Source of the DNA: Clostridium gelidum
Lineage (GTDB): Bacteria > Bacillota > Clostridia > Clostridiales > Clostridiaceae
DNA length: 64,000 nucleotides
Reading direction: 5' to 3'
NCBI RefSeq assembly: GCF_019977655.1
Contig: NZ_AP024849.1
Location: forward strand, 5,489,001-5,553,000
The notes below the pieces were generated by a model. That model was given only the letters and a program-made list of their open reading frames with translations. It did no database searches and was not told the origin of the DNA. The translations under genes were made by a program, and so were the position numbers. Below, in pieces: positions 18,384 through 28,137 of the stretch (its first letter is position 1; the number at the start of each line of letters is the position of its first letter).

Positions 18384-18905
18384 TTAATATGCCCTGATAA
18401 CATGATTCATTTCTTCATCACTATCTCCATTGAATACTGTAATATCTAATGTTCCAGATTCATCATACTGAAAAACAACCATAGTATTTATATTTTTTCT
18501 TGCAAAGGAGTCTTATTTCCCTTAGCATCAATTTTTCAAACTGTATAAACTAAATTCATTTTCGAACTTTTTACCGGCTCAAGTTTATAAGTATTTCCTT
18601 TATCTAATTTTGTTACTATAAGTCCAAATACCTTGCTTGGTTCATTATCTATTTTTTCCTGATAAGAATTCCAAAACAACTGATTTCTCGATATATCTCC
18701 AGTAAAAAATTTTGAAAATACCGTACTAAATTTTTCTGCACCATTTCCATTTAAATGGTTATAATCCTTAAAATCTTCTTCAGATAAATCTAACATTGAT
18801 TCTTTGCATAAATTGGAGTCATAATAAGTTGCATTTGTATTTGCAATAAGTTCATTAATTATCTTAACATATTTATCATAATTACCAATACTAGCTATTA
18901 AACTA

Positions 18906-19557
18906 CTCACCTACTAAATTAGGTGGATTTAAGGTATAAATACCTTAGACTGAAAGTCATAGCCATTTAAGGATTAATCCTTCTAAAAGTCCATTAGCTG
19001 AAGCAACCTAAAGAGCATGACTGAAACTCATTGTTCTATTTTGAATATCTTCTTTATCACTAAGTTCCTGACTTTCTATATACCTTTTAATAGTTTCTTC
19101 TGTAACACTGCCAACTGTTGAACAAAAATATCCCCTTGCCCACAAATGTTGTCCCCAGTACTTTTTTCTTTAATTCTTGGAACTCATCTTGTATCAATCT
19201 TGATGATCTACCCTTAAGATACTGCACAACCTTACTGAGTGCAATGTTCGGAGAACATCCTATTAACATATGAACGTGGTCTTTTCCAATACTTCCTTTA
19301 ACACTTGTGATGCCTCTTGCTTCGCAACCTTGCCGGATTAATTCTCGTAATCTTGAAGCTATTGGTTTGCTCAATACTTTATATCTATATTTTGTTACCC
19401 ATATGACATGATATTTTATGTCATATACAGTGTGACTTCCTTTATTGTATTCATTCATACTAATTCACCATCCTTGGTAATTAATATGGTCATATTTACA
19501 GTTTCTTAAAGGCTAAAAGCGTATACCGTCTAAAGACAGTGGATTTAAACCACGCCC
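18906..19557 (-). mobile_element. IS200/IS605-family element inside the SGNH-type gene
   Basis: The DNA between the two halves of the host gene is one small IS200-like unit with a single transposase gene and subterminal stem-loops instead of inverted repeats (for example GTCTAAAGAC near 19528-19537 and ACCTAATTTAGTAGGT near 18910-18925, minus strand). Exact ends are estimates from where the host reading frame stops and resumes. No target duplication is expected for this family. Confidence 0.7.
19008..19458 (-). pseudogene. tnpA: IS200 Y1 transposase tnpA, frameshifted
   Basis: From ATG 19458: YDIKYHVIWVTKYRYKVL, the HUH metal motif GKDHVHMLI, and VVQYLKGRSSRLIQ with the catalytic Tyr. After FQELKKK the frame reads VLGTTFVGKG and stops at 19087. 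The neighbouring frame gives the family ending YWGQHLWARGYFCSTVGSVT and on to a stop at 19008. One base changed in an A-run near 19170 explains it. Probably inactive unless slippage occurs. Confidence 0.85.
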
Positions 19558-20238
19558 ATAGAAATGAAAAAATCAGGCATAGGTGCCGATACAAAAGCTA
19601 ATTCTATGCTATTTTCTTGGCAATATTCAATAATTTCTTGTATATATTTTTTATCATCTGATGATAAAATATTATCTGATATTTCTTTAAAGTCACTCGT
19701 TTCTAACAAATTGCCTTTTCCTATCTTTTGTGAACTATATACATAACCTTTTCCCGCGTATCTCTCAATTCCATTATCAACATAATCATAATTTTTATAA
19801 GCATCTGTCATCTTCTTCTTTATCGTATTTCCAATGTGGGTAAAATTAGAAATATATAGTCGCTCCTTAAGAAAGCCATTATAATAATACTTCTTGTCAC
19901 TTGCTTGTAAAATATATAATAATTTATCTACTGATTGATTCATATAATCAGAAATAAGATATGTTGCTGTCAAGTTTGATTTGTTGATCCCATAATTGTA
20001 TAAACAATCTCAACATAAATTTTTTTCAATTTATTTTCCTTACCTGCCTCTTTTAACAATTCCAATGTAGATATTAACCATTGACATTGAGCCCCTACAT
20101 ATATAGTTTTATAGCCTTGTAATGAGCCACATTAAATGAGCCTACGCCCAAGAAATACTATATATATGCCCCTCAATGTAAATGGTGCACTTCGGTGAAA
20201 AATTTGAATTGCACTAATAGCATATCTATAAAGATATC

Positions 20239-22092
20239 CTATTGCACTGTTGATAATTTATAAATCCTATAACTGTCCTCTCCAGCTTCTAAATATATCT
20301 CAAACAAATCTGATTCATCATATTTCTCATACTGTCGTGAATCAATTAAAATATATCTTATTCCTTCTTCATTCATTAAATTAAATACTTTATGTACATC
20401 AAAATTTGAAATACCCTTTACTTTTAAATATCTCTCATACCACTCTTCTATACTTCCTTTTGATGCAGGCGTTGTTTTCCATAGAACGTAACAACTTCTT
20501 CGAGAAATTACTTGTAACCAGCCGACAGCATCGGACTCAGAACCAGGATCTGCCAAAAAGACATCATCTTTTTTTGTATTTTCACTAAAGAGTTCAGCTA
20601 GATCATATACATCTTGTGTTGAGCTTGCAATTAAGTAATCTTTGGGATTTAAAACTGATATACTGCTGTTATTAATTATATATAATTTCCCATAAAGAGA
20701 TAATGCAAGTATGCCAATTACCCAACCAATAGCCAATATGTATTTTTTAGTGTTGTTCAATTTCTTGATAACATTTAATTGAAATATAGCTAATAACATG
20801 ATTATACCCAGTACAACAGCTACTAATTGAATTCCCAAATTATTAAACCAATTAATCTCCACAATTATAAACAGCATTCCAATACATTCAGACAGTTTTG
20901 TATCATATTTTATCATATAATAAATAAGGGACAACAATACCACAAATAAAATAGGAGCCATGATACCCGCGTTGACTGCTACCATTGCAAATGCAGAAAC
21001 CATTAATGCCATCACTGTTTTGTTGTCTTCAATAAATGTATATAAGATTTTTATATACCATATCATAGCAAGCAAAGATATATATTTAAAAAACTTAGTT
21101 ACATACATAGTAACTATAAGTGAAGTAGGAAAGATTTCTGTAAATACATATGTTATAACTAGTGCTCCACACCACGCTACAAGACATAACGATGCTTTGA
21201 TTATGAAATTCTTAATTGCCTTACGATTTTTAAAATATAAGCATTGAACATATAACACAACTGGATATACAAGAATAAGAAAATATTGAATAATACTTTT
21301 CTTCCCCCAATACGAAGGTAATAAATGATGTGGAGTTCTCTGATTAGCGTAAATATACACAAATTTAGCATCAGTTAATGCACTGGTATCTGTCCTCATA
21401 CTCGGTATAATACAAATTGCTGCAACAATTACAAATATCCAAATAGTTTTCAAATCTTTAATTTGTATTTTTCGATTTATTATACACTCAATAATCCACA
21501 GTAAAAACAGAGCGCAAAATCCCCATATACCCTCGTGAACATGCATTAACATAGAAATTGCTATAATAATCCATGCAATATTCCATCTCTTATTCTCCCC
21601 CAGGACATATGATATGGCTAATATTGAGAATGCAAAGCCTGTACCCAGTCCAATAGTTCCAGGCACGAAAGTAGACCAGCCGGATAATCCAGACGTTATC
21701 CCCTTTGCAACAAATATTGTAAGTATCACTGCATAAAATATTCTTTTATTGTCAATCAACCGAAATACAGTATTTACAATACCAATTGCTGTTATAACAA
21801 CACCTAAATATATAAAAAAAACTGCCACATTTTCCCACTTCAAATGCAAAGCTTTCATAAATATAGTGAAAATAAAATTCATAAAAAATCGTGGTGAAAA
21901 TTCGCCTGTTGAAAATGATGGATTATTTACAAACAAAAAATTGTCATATTCATGTAGCTGCTCTATTGCATAATTTGTATTATCCGAACTTATTGATGCG
22001 GATACGAAGCAAATCAAAATGCACAAAGATGTCACAAATGTCATAAGCACCTCAATGAAAATATTTTTGTCAATATATCTGTTTCTTTTCAT
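20239..22092 (-). CDS. Multi-spanning membrane protein, GT-C glycosyltransferase-like
   Basis: 617 residues. A first TM segment (about 12-33) is followed by an extracellular loop with several acidic residues (DNTNYAIEQLHEYDNF), then about eleven further TM segments to about residue 475 and a C-terminal soluble domain (about 490-617: VYDLAELFSENTKKDDVFLADPGSES). This layout matches GT-C polyprenyl-phosphate-sugar transferases, where the first loop carries catalytic acids, but no family could be named with certainty. It overlaps the acyltransferase gene by 23 bp and is the last intact gene of the polysaccharide operon. Probable role: adding a lipid-linked sugar to the polymer outside the membrane (inference). 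Confidence 0.6.
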   Translation of the reverse strand: MKRNRYIDKNIFIEVLMTFVTSLCILICFVSASISSDNTNYAIEQLHEYDNFLFVNNPSFSTGEFSPRFFMNFIFTIFMKALHLKWENVAVFFIYLGVVITAIGIVNTVFRLIDNKRIFYAVILTIFVAKGITSGLSGWSTFVPGTIGLGTGFAFSILAISYVLGENKRWNIAWIIIAISMLMHVHEGIWGFCALFLLWIIECIINRKIQIKDLKTIWIFVIVAAICIIPSMRTDTSALTDAKFVYIYANQRTPHHLLPSYWGKKSIIQYFLILVYPVVLYVQCLYFKNRKAIKNFIIKASLCLVAWCGALVITYVFTEIFPTSLIVTMYVTKFFKYISLLAMIWYIKILYTFIEDNKTVMALMVSAFAMVAVNAGIMAPILFVVLLSLIYYMIKYDTKLSECIGMLFIIVEINWFNNLGIQLVAVVLGIIMLLAIFQLNVIKKLNNTKKYILAIGWVIGILALSLYGKLYIINNSSISVLNPKDYLIASSTQDVYDLAELFSENTKKDDVFLADPGSESDAVGWLQVISRRSCYVLWKTTPASKGSIEEWYERYLKVKGISNFDVHKVFNLMNEEGIRYILIDSRQYEKYDESDLFEIYLEAGEDSYRIYKLSTVQ

Positions 22093-23140
22093 TTCTTTTC
22101 TCCCATTTCTTTTGATTAATATTTCTTAATATACAACAAATAATATGTAGTATAGTTCCGCTTACTAAGCTTAAAAATATCGCCATAAAAACATTTAACC
22201 CAAAACTCTTTGTTATACCAATTACACTTAATACACCTTTTACATATATCATATGAGTTAAATATATATCATAAGAGTACTTGTCTGTAAATTCTAAAAC
22301 ATTCATTACACCCCTGTGTTTTTTCCACTCTACATGCCTCAACGCAAAATACACAATAACGATAATAGAAATCCCTAAAAATGCTTGCGCGTAGTTGTAT
22401 AATAATGTAAATAAAGTTAATCTTACTCCGATAACATTGATTTGGAGATAATATTTAAAATAATATTTTAAAATATTTGCTAAAATAGTTGTCAAAAAAA
22501 ATATAATCGTGACAACATTAACGATATTATTTGATTTTAATTTTTCTAAAATACTGTTAAAATAGTATCCAGCAACATAGCAAAAAATCCAAGCTGCAAT
22601 AAAATATGAGTTAAAGGCATACATCAATATTTGTACTAATAATGCCATTAACAACAATACCGTAAAGTACCCTTTTCTACTTTTCTCCCCCCATAACTTG
22701 ACTTCAAGCCCTATTCCAACATCATACAATGCAGGCGTAATCAAATAACAGAAAAGAAGATATGGTATATACCATAAATGATGAATTCCACCAATCGTTC
22801 CCGAACATGTTAGAACTCGTAATATACTACCTACTGTTATGGTCTCTGGTTTTAATATGTAATAAATTGGTAATGCAAACAGCGAGCAATATACATAGTA
22901 ATCCAATAGTATTTTGCAATAATTCTTCACAACAAATTTTATCTTTATGTCAGCTGATTCAAACTTTTTAGTACTATATAACCATCCAGAAATAAATAAA
23001 AATATCTGGACGCCAACGCTAAAATAATTACCCATTGTTATATATCCGCATTGTTCCATAATATGACAATTTATAACAAACAAGAGCGCCATACACCTTA
23101 TTGAACTTATAGCATAATCTTTCACTATATATATATTCAT
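22070..23140 (-). CDS. Acyltransferase family 3 membrane protein (OafA/WecH-like)
   Basis: 356 residues, about ten TM helices, PF01757. The family start is seen as SSIRCMALLFVINCH, with the catalytic-type R-x10-H spacing; SVGVQIFLFISGWLYS and GGIHHLWYIPYLLFCYLITP are typical core motifs. Such proteins O-acetylate or succinylate sugars of surface polymers using cytoplasmic acyl-CoA. Its ATG overlaps the HAD gene stop (TAATG), so translation is probably coupled. It likely decorates the polymer made by this locus. Confidence 0.85.
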   Translation of the reverse strand: MNIYIVKDYAISSIRCMALLFVINCHIMEQCGYITMGNYFSVGVQIFLFISGWLYSTKKFESADIKIKFVVKNYCKILLDYYVYCSLFALPIYYILKPETITVGSILRVLTCSGTIGGIHHLWYIPYLLFCYLITPALYDVGIGLEVKLWGEKSRKGYFTVLLLMALLVQILMYAFNSYFIAAWIFCYVAGYYFNSILEKLKSNNIVNVVTIIFFLTTILANILKYYFKYYLQINVIGVRLTLFTLLYNYAQAFLGISIIVIVYFALRHVEWKKHRGVMNVLEFTDKYSYDIYLTHMIYVKGVLSVIGITKSFGLNVFMAIFLSLVSGTILHIICCILRNINQKKWEKRNEKKQIY

Positions 23141-23718
23141 TAGTTGTACCCATATACTTTTATGTAATACGCGCCACTATTTTGCGCAGCCTCAAGCCCT
23201 ACATCAGAATCTTCAAAAATAATAGTATTCACAGGACTTATTTTAAAATGATTCATTGCCTGCAAAAAGCCTTCGGGATCTGGCTTTACAAATTTAGTAT
23301 CTTCTGCTGTAAAAATCGCGTCAAAAAACGTTCCCAAGAAAAATTTATCAAGAATTTCTTCAGTATTCTTTCGTGATGCTGTAGTTACTAATGATAAATA
23401 GTATTCTTCCTTAATGCCTCTAGCAATATTCAGTAAATGCTCATTTAGTATTGCATTATCTAAATACTTACTATACAGTTCCTTCTTTCTTTTATGTATA
23501 TTTTCAATTTCATCTTTAGATTTAATTATGTTATGTAGGAAATCGGTATAATGCCTTCCATTACAATATTGGCAATAATAATCATACTCAATTGTATAGC
23601 CATACTCCTCTAATGCAGTTTTATATGCCATGTAATTTACTTCCTTAGTATCAAATAATGTACCGTCTAAATCTAAGATAGCCAACTTTCCTTTCACATT
23701 TTTCACCCACTTAATCAT
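23140..23718 (-). CDS. HAD-superfamily phosphatase
   Basis: 192 residues. Motif I is DLDGTLFDT (about 16-24), motif II lies in SLVTTASRK, and the later motifs KFVKPDPEGF (Lys) and IIFEDSDVGLEAA are intact. A helical cap is inserted after motif I. It fits the beta-phosphoglucomutase/phosphatase subclass. It overlaps its upstream neighbour, the flippase-kinase fusion, by 8 bp and lies one gene from a sugar nucleotidyltransferase, so it may dephosphorylate a sugar or polyol phosphate intermediate in the same precursor pathway; the substrate is unknown. Confidence 0.85.
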   Translation of the reverse strand: MIKWVKNVKGKLAILDLDGTLFDTKEVNYMAYKTALEEYGYTIEYDYYCQYCNGRHYTDFLHNIIKSKDEIENIHKRKKELYSKYLDNAILNEHLLNIARGIKEEYYLSLVTTASRKNTEEILDKFFLGTFFDAIFTAEDTKFVKPDPEGFLQAMNHFKISPVNTIIFEDSDVGLEAAQNSGAYYIKVYGYN

Positions 23719-25639
23719 TTAATAAGAACATATTACATACATCATCCAAAACCATAATTAAACCTGCATAAAATATAATTGCTTTTTTAGGATCCTTTCT
23801 AATTTTATATGGCATGAGTCTTAAATAATGTACAATTTCATGAAAATATATACTCTTTATTGATTCTTCATCAAAATTTTTATATAGATAATCATTGTAT
23901 CGTTCATACAACCTCTTATACGCGTGAGAAACCGCATATAAAAAATTAATACTATTTCCTTCAATTTCAACATTGGTTGTTGCCATAAGGAACTCATATC
24001 CACCGTGAAGTGATTGTAATAGCTTTGAATAATCTAAATATGATGTTTCATGTACATTTCCAGTATTGGGATCAATTAAATAAAACTCTCTGTCCCCACT
24101 TTGTAAAAGGCAAATTATATTTTCAATTGTCATATCACCATGAATATCAGAGCATGGATCATTCATAAATATCTTATAAATGAATTCATGATTCAGTATA
24201 TGATTATAATGTTTAAGATTCTTATATCTAGTACCATTTATAATCAAGTAATCATATTCATATAATGCTTTAAGAAATTTACCGCCAAAATTTTTAATTA
24301 AGTCAATGTTTTTTTCAACTTTCTCATTAATGTATTTGTGAATATCAATATTTGAAGCATTTCTAAGATTATTTGTATGAAGATTGCTATGCAACACTTT
24401 AAGTACATTGCTCAATTTATTCCAACTCTCTTCCACCGAAATTGAGTGAATATAAGTAAAAAATCCAACAGCACTGCTATCATACTCCATATCATAACTG
24501 CAATAACTATCATCAAAATGGTTTCTCATTATTTTAGGAAGCGGTAGGAATTTTTCATGATTCTGCAACCAGCAAATTTGTTCCTTTAGTTTATATGCAT
24601 CTTCGCCAAATGCATATTTTCTATAAAAGGTTTCATCATTTGCCATGCATAAAATTGTTATGGCATTAGAGCCTGCAGAACAGTCCTGAATCACATTCAC
24701 ATCTTGGTTGATTTTTACATAAAGATATATTCTATCACGGTTTTCTCCTGAAAAGTATTCTTCTAAAAAAGCTAATTTTTCATTCGGATTAAGTTGTGGC
24801 AAAAGATAACGATATTTTTGCTTGGTTTCCACTTCTGTCATACTATTAGCAGAAAAGAGCATTCCTACTATTGAGAAAGCTAATACAGGCAAAAGTGAAA
24901 CTGTAGTAAATACGAGCATTAACATTGAGAATCCATATATTCCCGACATTGCATTATAATTTCTAAATAACGACCAACAATTTGAAGTAAATACAGTTAG
25001 AAACACATCTACAGTAGTCATTTCTATCCCCATCTTTGTGACCGCCGTTGCAAATAAATAATAAGATATAATATACGCTCCCCAGATTCCTAAAGTATAA
25101 AGTAAGAATTTTGACTTATTAAGCTTTCTTAATATATCTTTTAGTGAATTAATCAATGACCAAGTCAAATATAAAATTCGCAATTCTATTTTTTGATTAA
25201 ATATACTGCTAACATAACGAATAATTTTTTTAACCGGCTTGCTAAATCTAAAAAAAAGCAACAAAAGTAATGTTGAAGCAATTGCTAATATCACAAAAAT
25301 ACGCGCATAAAACGCAAATGTATCACTTAAACCAGGAAATATAAGTAAAAGTGCAAATATCACACCCACAACAACAACGTCTAAATAGATATCAATTAAA
25401 ACAGTTGATATCGCTAAAAAATACCTATTCTTCATATTTTTACCAGATATATACATTCTAACAAAGTCTCCCAAACGTATAGGTAATAATGCATTCATCA
25501 TATGTCCGGTAGAAAGAGCAAGCAATAAAGAATTAATATTAGGTTTTTCATATACGTCAATAAAAAGACTCCATCGAAGGACTTTAAAAACATGTCCTAT
25601 CAATAATGTGATAATGGCGACAAGCATAAATAATATCAT
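23711..25639 (-). CDS. Fusion: UPF0104/LPG-synthase-type membrane domain + APH-like kinase
   Basis: 642 residues. The N-terminal 270 form about eight TM helices of the lysylphosphatidylglycerol-synthase TM region (PF03706, also AglD2): GHVFKVLRWSLFIDVY, ALLPIRLGDFVRMYI. The rest, from about 290, is a soluble aminoglycoside-phosphotransferase-like kinase: FYRKYAFGEDAYKL (probable ATP-binding Lys), YDMEYD hinge, catalytic loop DIHGDMTIENII (HGD at 500-502) and FYLIDPNTGN (metal Asp). Key residues look intact. ATGA overlap with the nucleotidyltransferase gene. The fusion implies a kinase held at the membrane, perhaps phosphorylating a small molecule for activation by the next gene; this is inference. 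Confidence 0.75.
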   Translation of the reverse strand: MILFMLVAIITLLIGHVFKVLRWSLFIDVYEKPNINSLLLALSTGHMMNALLPIRLGDFVRMYISGKNMKNRYFLAISTVLIDIYLDVVVVGVIFALLLIFPGLSDTFAFYARIFVILAIASTLLLLLFFRFSKPVKKIIRYVSSIFNQKIELRILYLTWSLINSLKDILRKLNKSKFLLYTLGIWGAYIISYYLFATAVTKMGIEMTTVDVFLTVFTSNCWSLFRNYNAMSGIYGFSMLMLVFTTVSLLPVLAFSIVGMLFSANSMTEVETKQKYRYLLPQLNPNEKLAFLEEYFSGENRDRIYLYVKINQDVNVIQDCSAGSNAITILCMANDETFYRKYAFGEDAYKLKEQICWLQNHEKFLPLPKIMRNHFDDSYCSYDMEYDSSAVGFFTYIHSISVEESWNKLSNVLKVLHSNLHTNNLRNASNIDIHKYINEKVEKNIDLIKNFGGKFLKALYEYDYLIINGTRYKNLKHYNHILNHEFIYKIFMNDPCSDIHGDMTIENIICLLQSGDREFYLIDPNTGNVHETSYLDYSKLLQSLHGGYEFLMATTNVEIEGNSINFLYAVSHAYKRLYERYNDYLYKNFDEESIKSIYFHEIVHYLRLMPYKIRKDPKKAIIFYAGLIMVLDDVCNMFLLND

Positions 25640-26379
25640 ACAAGTAATTCTCCAAATCTATCAGTACGTTTTGCAATCTCATATTCATCTGGTACCCCAA
25701 AAGGAATATGATAGTCAGTAGCAAAACCTTTGATACATTGCCCTTCGTCAGCCATAATATTATATACACCACTTACAAAATATTCATCATATTTACAATT
25801 ATTTAAATATTTCTCAACAGCATTTATAAAGATTGATTTCTTTTTAAAATAATAAGCCCCACAAATGGCATCTTTACTGATTGCGACTTTTTCAACTGTT
25901 TGTGTTACATTTTCATTTTCACCATATTTTAAAAAGCTATATTTTGGTTCATCCGATTTAAATGTTAACAACGCACCATCTGCATAATCAAATTGCCCTT
26001 TTAGGCAAAAATCATTAAAAGCTATGCTTCTAAACAAATGATCGCAATCATTAAACAGTATTGGCATATCGTCAGAGATGTCAAAAATCCCCTCCATACA
26101 AGTTAAAACTGCGCCATCCAATACTTCAGGAATTATATGTATATTAGCTTCCGGAAAATAACTTATTATTTTTTTATCAATTTCATATTTTTCTACGTGT
26201 TCTTTGAGTACAACAAAATCTAGACTTGCTAACTCGACAAATTTTCTAATCGATTGTGTGGCCCAAAAAAAGAACGGAAATTCATTTAGTTCTATAAGAG
26301 GCTTAGGGAATGCATAACCGTATTCCACAAATCGAGAACCGCGTCCACCCATTGGCATTATAAGGTGAATTTTTCCCAT
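25636..26379 (-). CDS. Sugar-phosphate nucleotidyltransferase (NTP transferase)
   Basis: 247 residues from the preferred ATG at 26379, which is well spaced from AAGGAAG; a GTG three codons earlier lies within that site. The GT-A pyrophosphorylase motif MPMGGRGSRFVEYGYAFPKP binds the nucleotide, and NDCDHLF supplies the metal-binding Asp residues. The family (PF00483/PF12804) makes NDP-sugars or CDP-alcohols from NTP and a phosphorylated substrate. The GRGSRF-x-GY-x-PKPL form is common in capsule loci. Neighbouring kinase and HAD phosphatase suggest one shared precursor pathway; the substrate cannot be read from sequence. Confidence 0.8.
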   Translation of the reverse strand: MGKIHLIMPMGGRGSRFVEYGYAFPKPLIELNEFPFFFWATQSIRKFVELASLDFVVLKEHVEKYEIDKKIISYFPEANIHIIPEVLDGAVLTCMEGIFDISDDMPILFNDCDHLFRSIAFNDFCLKGQFDYADGALLTFKSDEPKYSFLKYGENENVTQTVEKVAISKDAICGAYYFKKKSIFINAVEKYLNNCKYDEYFVSGVYNIMADEGQCIKGFATDYHIPFGVPDEYEIAKRTDRFGELLV

Positions 26380-26399
26380 TGTTTTCACTTCCTTATACT

Positions 26400-27416
26400 T
26401 TATTGCAAAGACTCTAACAGTTCACATTCGTTTTCAATAACGCGTTTCAATCCTTCTTCCATAGAAACTTTTGGTTGCCACCCATACTTTTCTTCAGCCA
26501 ACATATTATCACATAATGAATATTTATTTATTTCGTGATTCAATATTTCGTCTCTAATAGGATATGTACCTTTATAAAGTTGTGGATAATTCCCCCAGTA
26601 ATGTGCATCAGAAGCATATACAGATTTAATATCTTTTCCCATAATTTCAGAAACAATTGCATACATTTCATTTACTGAATAATTGCAATTTGAGGAAACA
26701 TTGACACACTCAAATCCCTCAGTATTTTGTACACATATCGCCAATTCAATTAAGTCATCAACATATATATAATCGCGTCTTTGATTCCCATCAGAATGAA
26801 ACACTGGTATTCTGTCATAAAACAATTCACGAATCATATATGCGACCAAAGGTGGTTGTTTTCTGATGCAATCAATATGTGGTCCATAAACATTTGCAAA
26901 TCGTAAGCAAGTCACATTCATACCATATGTGTCACAAAATGACTGTGCAAAGCGTTCCGCAACGTATTTAGTATTTGGGTAAATCAAAGTAGGCAATTTG
27001 AAATTAGTTTCTATAGTTGGGAACTCAGTCTCATTTTCATATATTGCGTTTGTACTAGCTTGAATTACTTTCTTTACACCATATCTTCTAGCATTTTCAA
27101 GTATATTAACCAACCCAATAACATTCACATCTATTGATTCTTGCGGATTCATTTGGCAATCTGGAAGGGGTGCAATTCCCGCAATATTGTATATATAATC
27201 AACATCCCCATTTTTTAGCAAATTAGCTATCCCATCCGAATTTCTGACATCCATATTAATAACTTCATTTCTGAAATCATGTTTTGAGAATATTAGATTA
27301 TCTTCTCTTCCATAAGAGTAATTATCAATCAATAATAATTCATTTTTATCTTTCCATAATCGATATGCTAATTGTGACCCAATAAATCCTGCTGCACCCG
27401 TAATTAATACCTTCAT
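26400..27416 (-). CDS. NAD-dependent sugar epimerase/dehydratase
   Basis: 338 residues, extended SDR. NAD-binding GAAGFIGSQLAYR is at the N-terminus, DVRNSDGI and NIAGIAPLPDCQMNP follow, and the catalytic YPNTKY (YxxxK) is near 150. RRDYIYVDDLIEL is the usual C-terminal signature of UDP-glucose 4-epimerase-like enzymes. Strong AGGAGG site. It adjoins a GT2 gene and the nucleotidyltransferase, consistent with making or modifying an NDP-sugar. The exact reaction is uncertain. Confidence 0.85.
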   Translation of the reverse strand: MKVLITGAAGFIGSQLAYRLWKDKNELLLIDNYSYGREDNLIFSKHDFRNEVINMDVRNSDGIANLLKNGDVDYIYNIAGIAPLPDCQMNPQESIDVNVIGLVNILENARRYGVKKVIQASTNAIYENETEFPTIETNFKLPTLIYPNTKYVAERFAQSFCDTYGMNVTCLRFANVYGPHIDCIRKQPPLVAYMIRELFYDRIPVFHSDGNQRRDYIYVDDLIELAICVQNTEGFECVNVSSNCNYSVNEMYAIVSEIMGKDIKSVYASDAHYWGNYPQLYKGTYPIRDEILNHEINKYSLCDNMLAEEKYGWQPKVSMEEGLKRVIENECELLESLQ

Positions 27417-27426
27417 ACAAATCCTC

Positions 27427-28137
27427 CTATCTAACTGGTATTCCCAACCTTATTTTTATACTGTCAACAAAGATAACCCTACTTTGCATGAACTTTGACT
27501 TTATACCTTTATTCCATGAGGATGCGCCATTTTCTCTATCAATAAGAGTTACTCTCTCCCTTTTTATTACAAATCTATTTTTTATTGCTTTATTGTAAAA
27601 GAACAATTCTATCGAAAAGTCATATGGTGCTATATCAATACCATGCAACAACGTTCTTTCAAAAATTACTGGTATAGCACCGACATCATATAAGGGAACC
27701 ATAAAGAGTATTGAATTGAAGATAGATTGCCCTGCTGTAAAAAGCCTGTCAACTAAACTTCTATTCTCTCTTTTTCCCTTTAAAAAAAATCTCGTATCAT
27801 TGCCGAATTTTTCAGCATAACTTAAGAACTTACATAATTCTTTAGGTGCTATCTGCATATCTGCATGTATCCATCCAACATAATTGCCACTTGCACTTTT
27901 CAATCCTTGTAGTAAGCCATAGCCATAACCACGATTTTTATCTACATAGATTACTTCTATACTCTTATGGTCAATAGCTTCTAAAGATTTAAAAACATCC
28001 CTACTATTATCAGTCGAGCCATTCTCCACCAAAATAAATTCAATATTATATTTCAATGTTAATGGCAATATACGTTCAATAAGCGTTTCCAAGCTTTTTT
28101 CTTCGTTATAGCATGCAATTACAATTGAAAACTTCAT
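27427..28137 (-). CDS. Glycosyltransferase family 2 (DPM1-like)
   Basis: 236 residues. GT-A fold: FSIVIACYNEEKSLETLI at the start, ENGSTDNS, and HADMQIAPKEL as the DxD motif. No C-terminal TM anchor. Close to polyprenol-phosphate sugar synthases (dolichyl-phosphate mannose synthase type), which often pair with a GtrA-like protein, as here (4-bp ATGA overlap). The pair probably makes and moves an undecaprenyl-phosphate sugar for a GT-C enzyme; the membrane protein at 20239 could be that enzyme. Confidence 0.85.
   Translation of the reverse strand: MKFSIVIACYNEEKSLETLIERILPLTLKYNIEFILVENGSTDNSRDVFKSLEAIDHKSIEVIYVDKNRGYGYGLLQGLKSASGNYVGWIHADMQIAPKELCKFLSYAEKFGNDTRFFLKGKRENRSLVDRLFTAGQSIFNSILFMVPLYDVGAIPVIFERTLLHGIDIAPYDFSIELFFYNKAIKNRFVIKRERVTLIDRENGASSWNKGIKSKFMQSRVIFVDSIKIRLGIPVR

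Larger units (their letters stand above)
18384..20127 (-). pseudogene. SGNH-hydrolase-like (DltD/DUF1574-type) gene, interrupted and frameshifted
   Basis: Three coding blocks on the minus strand belong together. Block 1 (about 20127-19985): YKTIYVGAQCQWLISTLELL and KIYVEIVYTIM. Block 2 (19973-about 19557): DYMNQSVDKLLYILQASD to AFVSAPMPDFFISM. Block 3 (18903-18536): GNYDKYVKIINELI, YYDSNLCKE, EEDFKDYNHLNGNGAEKFS, with the Asp-His of an SGNH esterase in DYNHLN. A further frame continues IDAKGNK and MVVFQYDESGTLDITVFNGD to a stop at 18384. An IS200-like element separates blocks 2 and 3, and frame breaks lie near 19980 and 18535. Intact relatives modify cell-surface polymers; this copy is dead. 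Confidence 0.75.
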
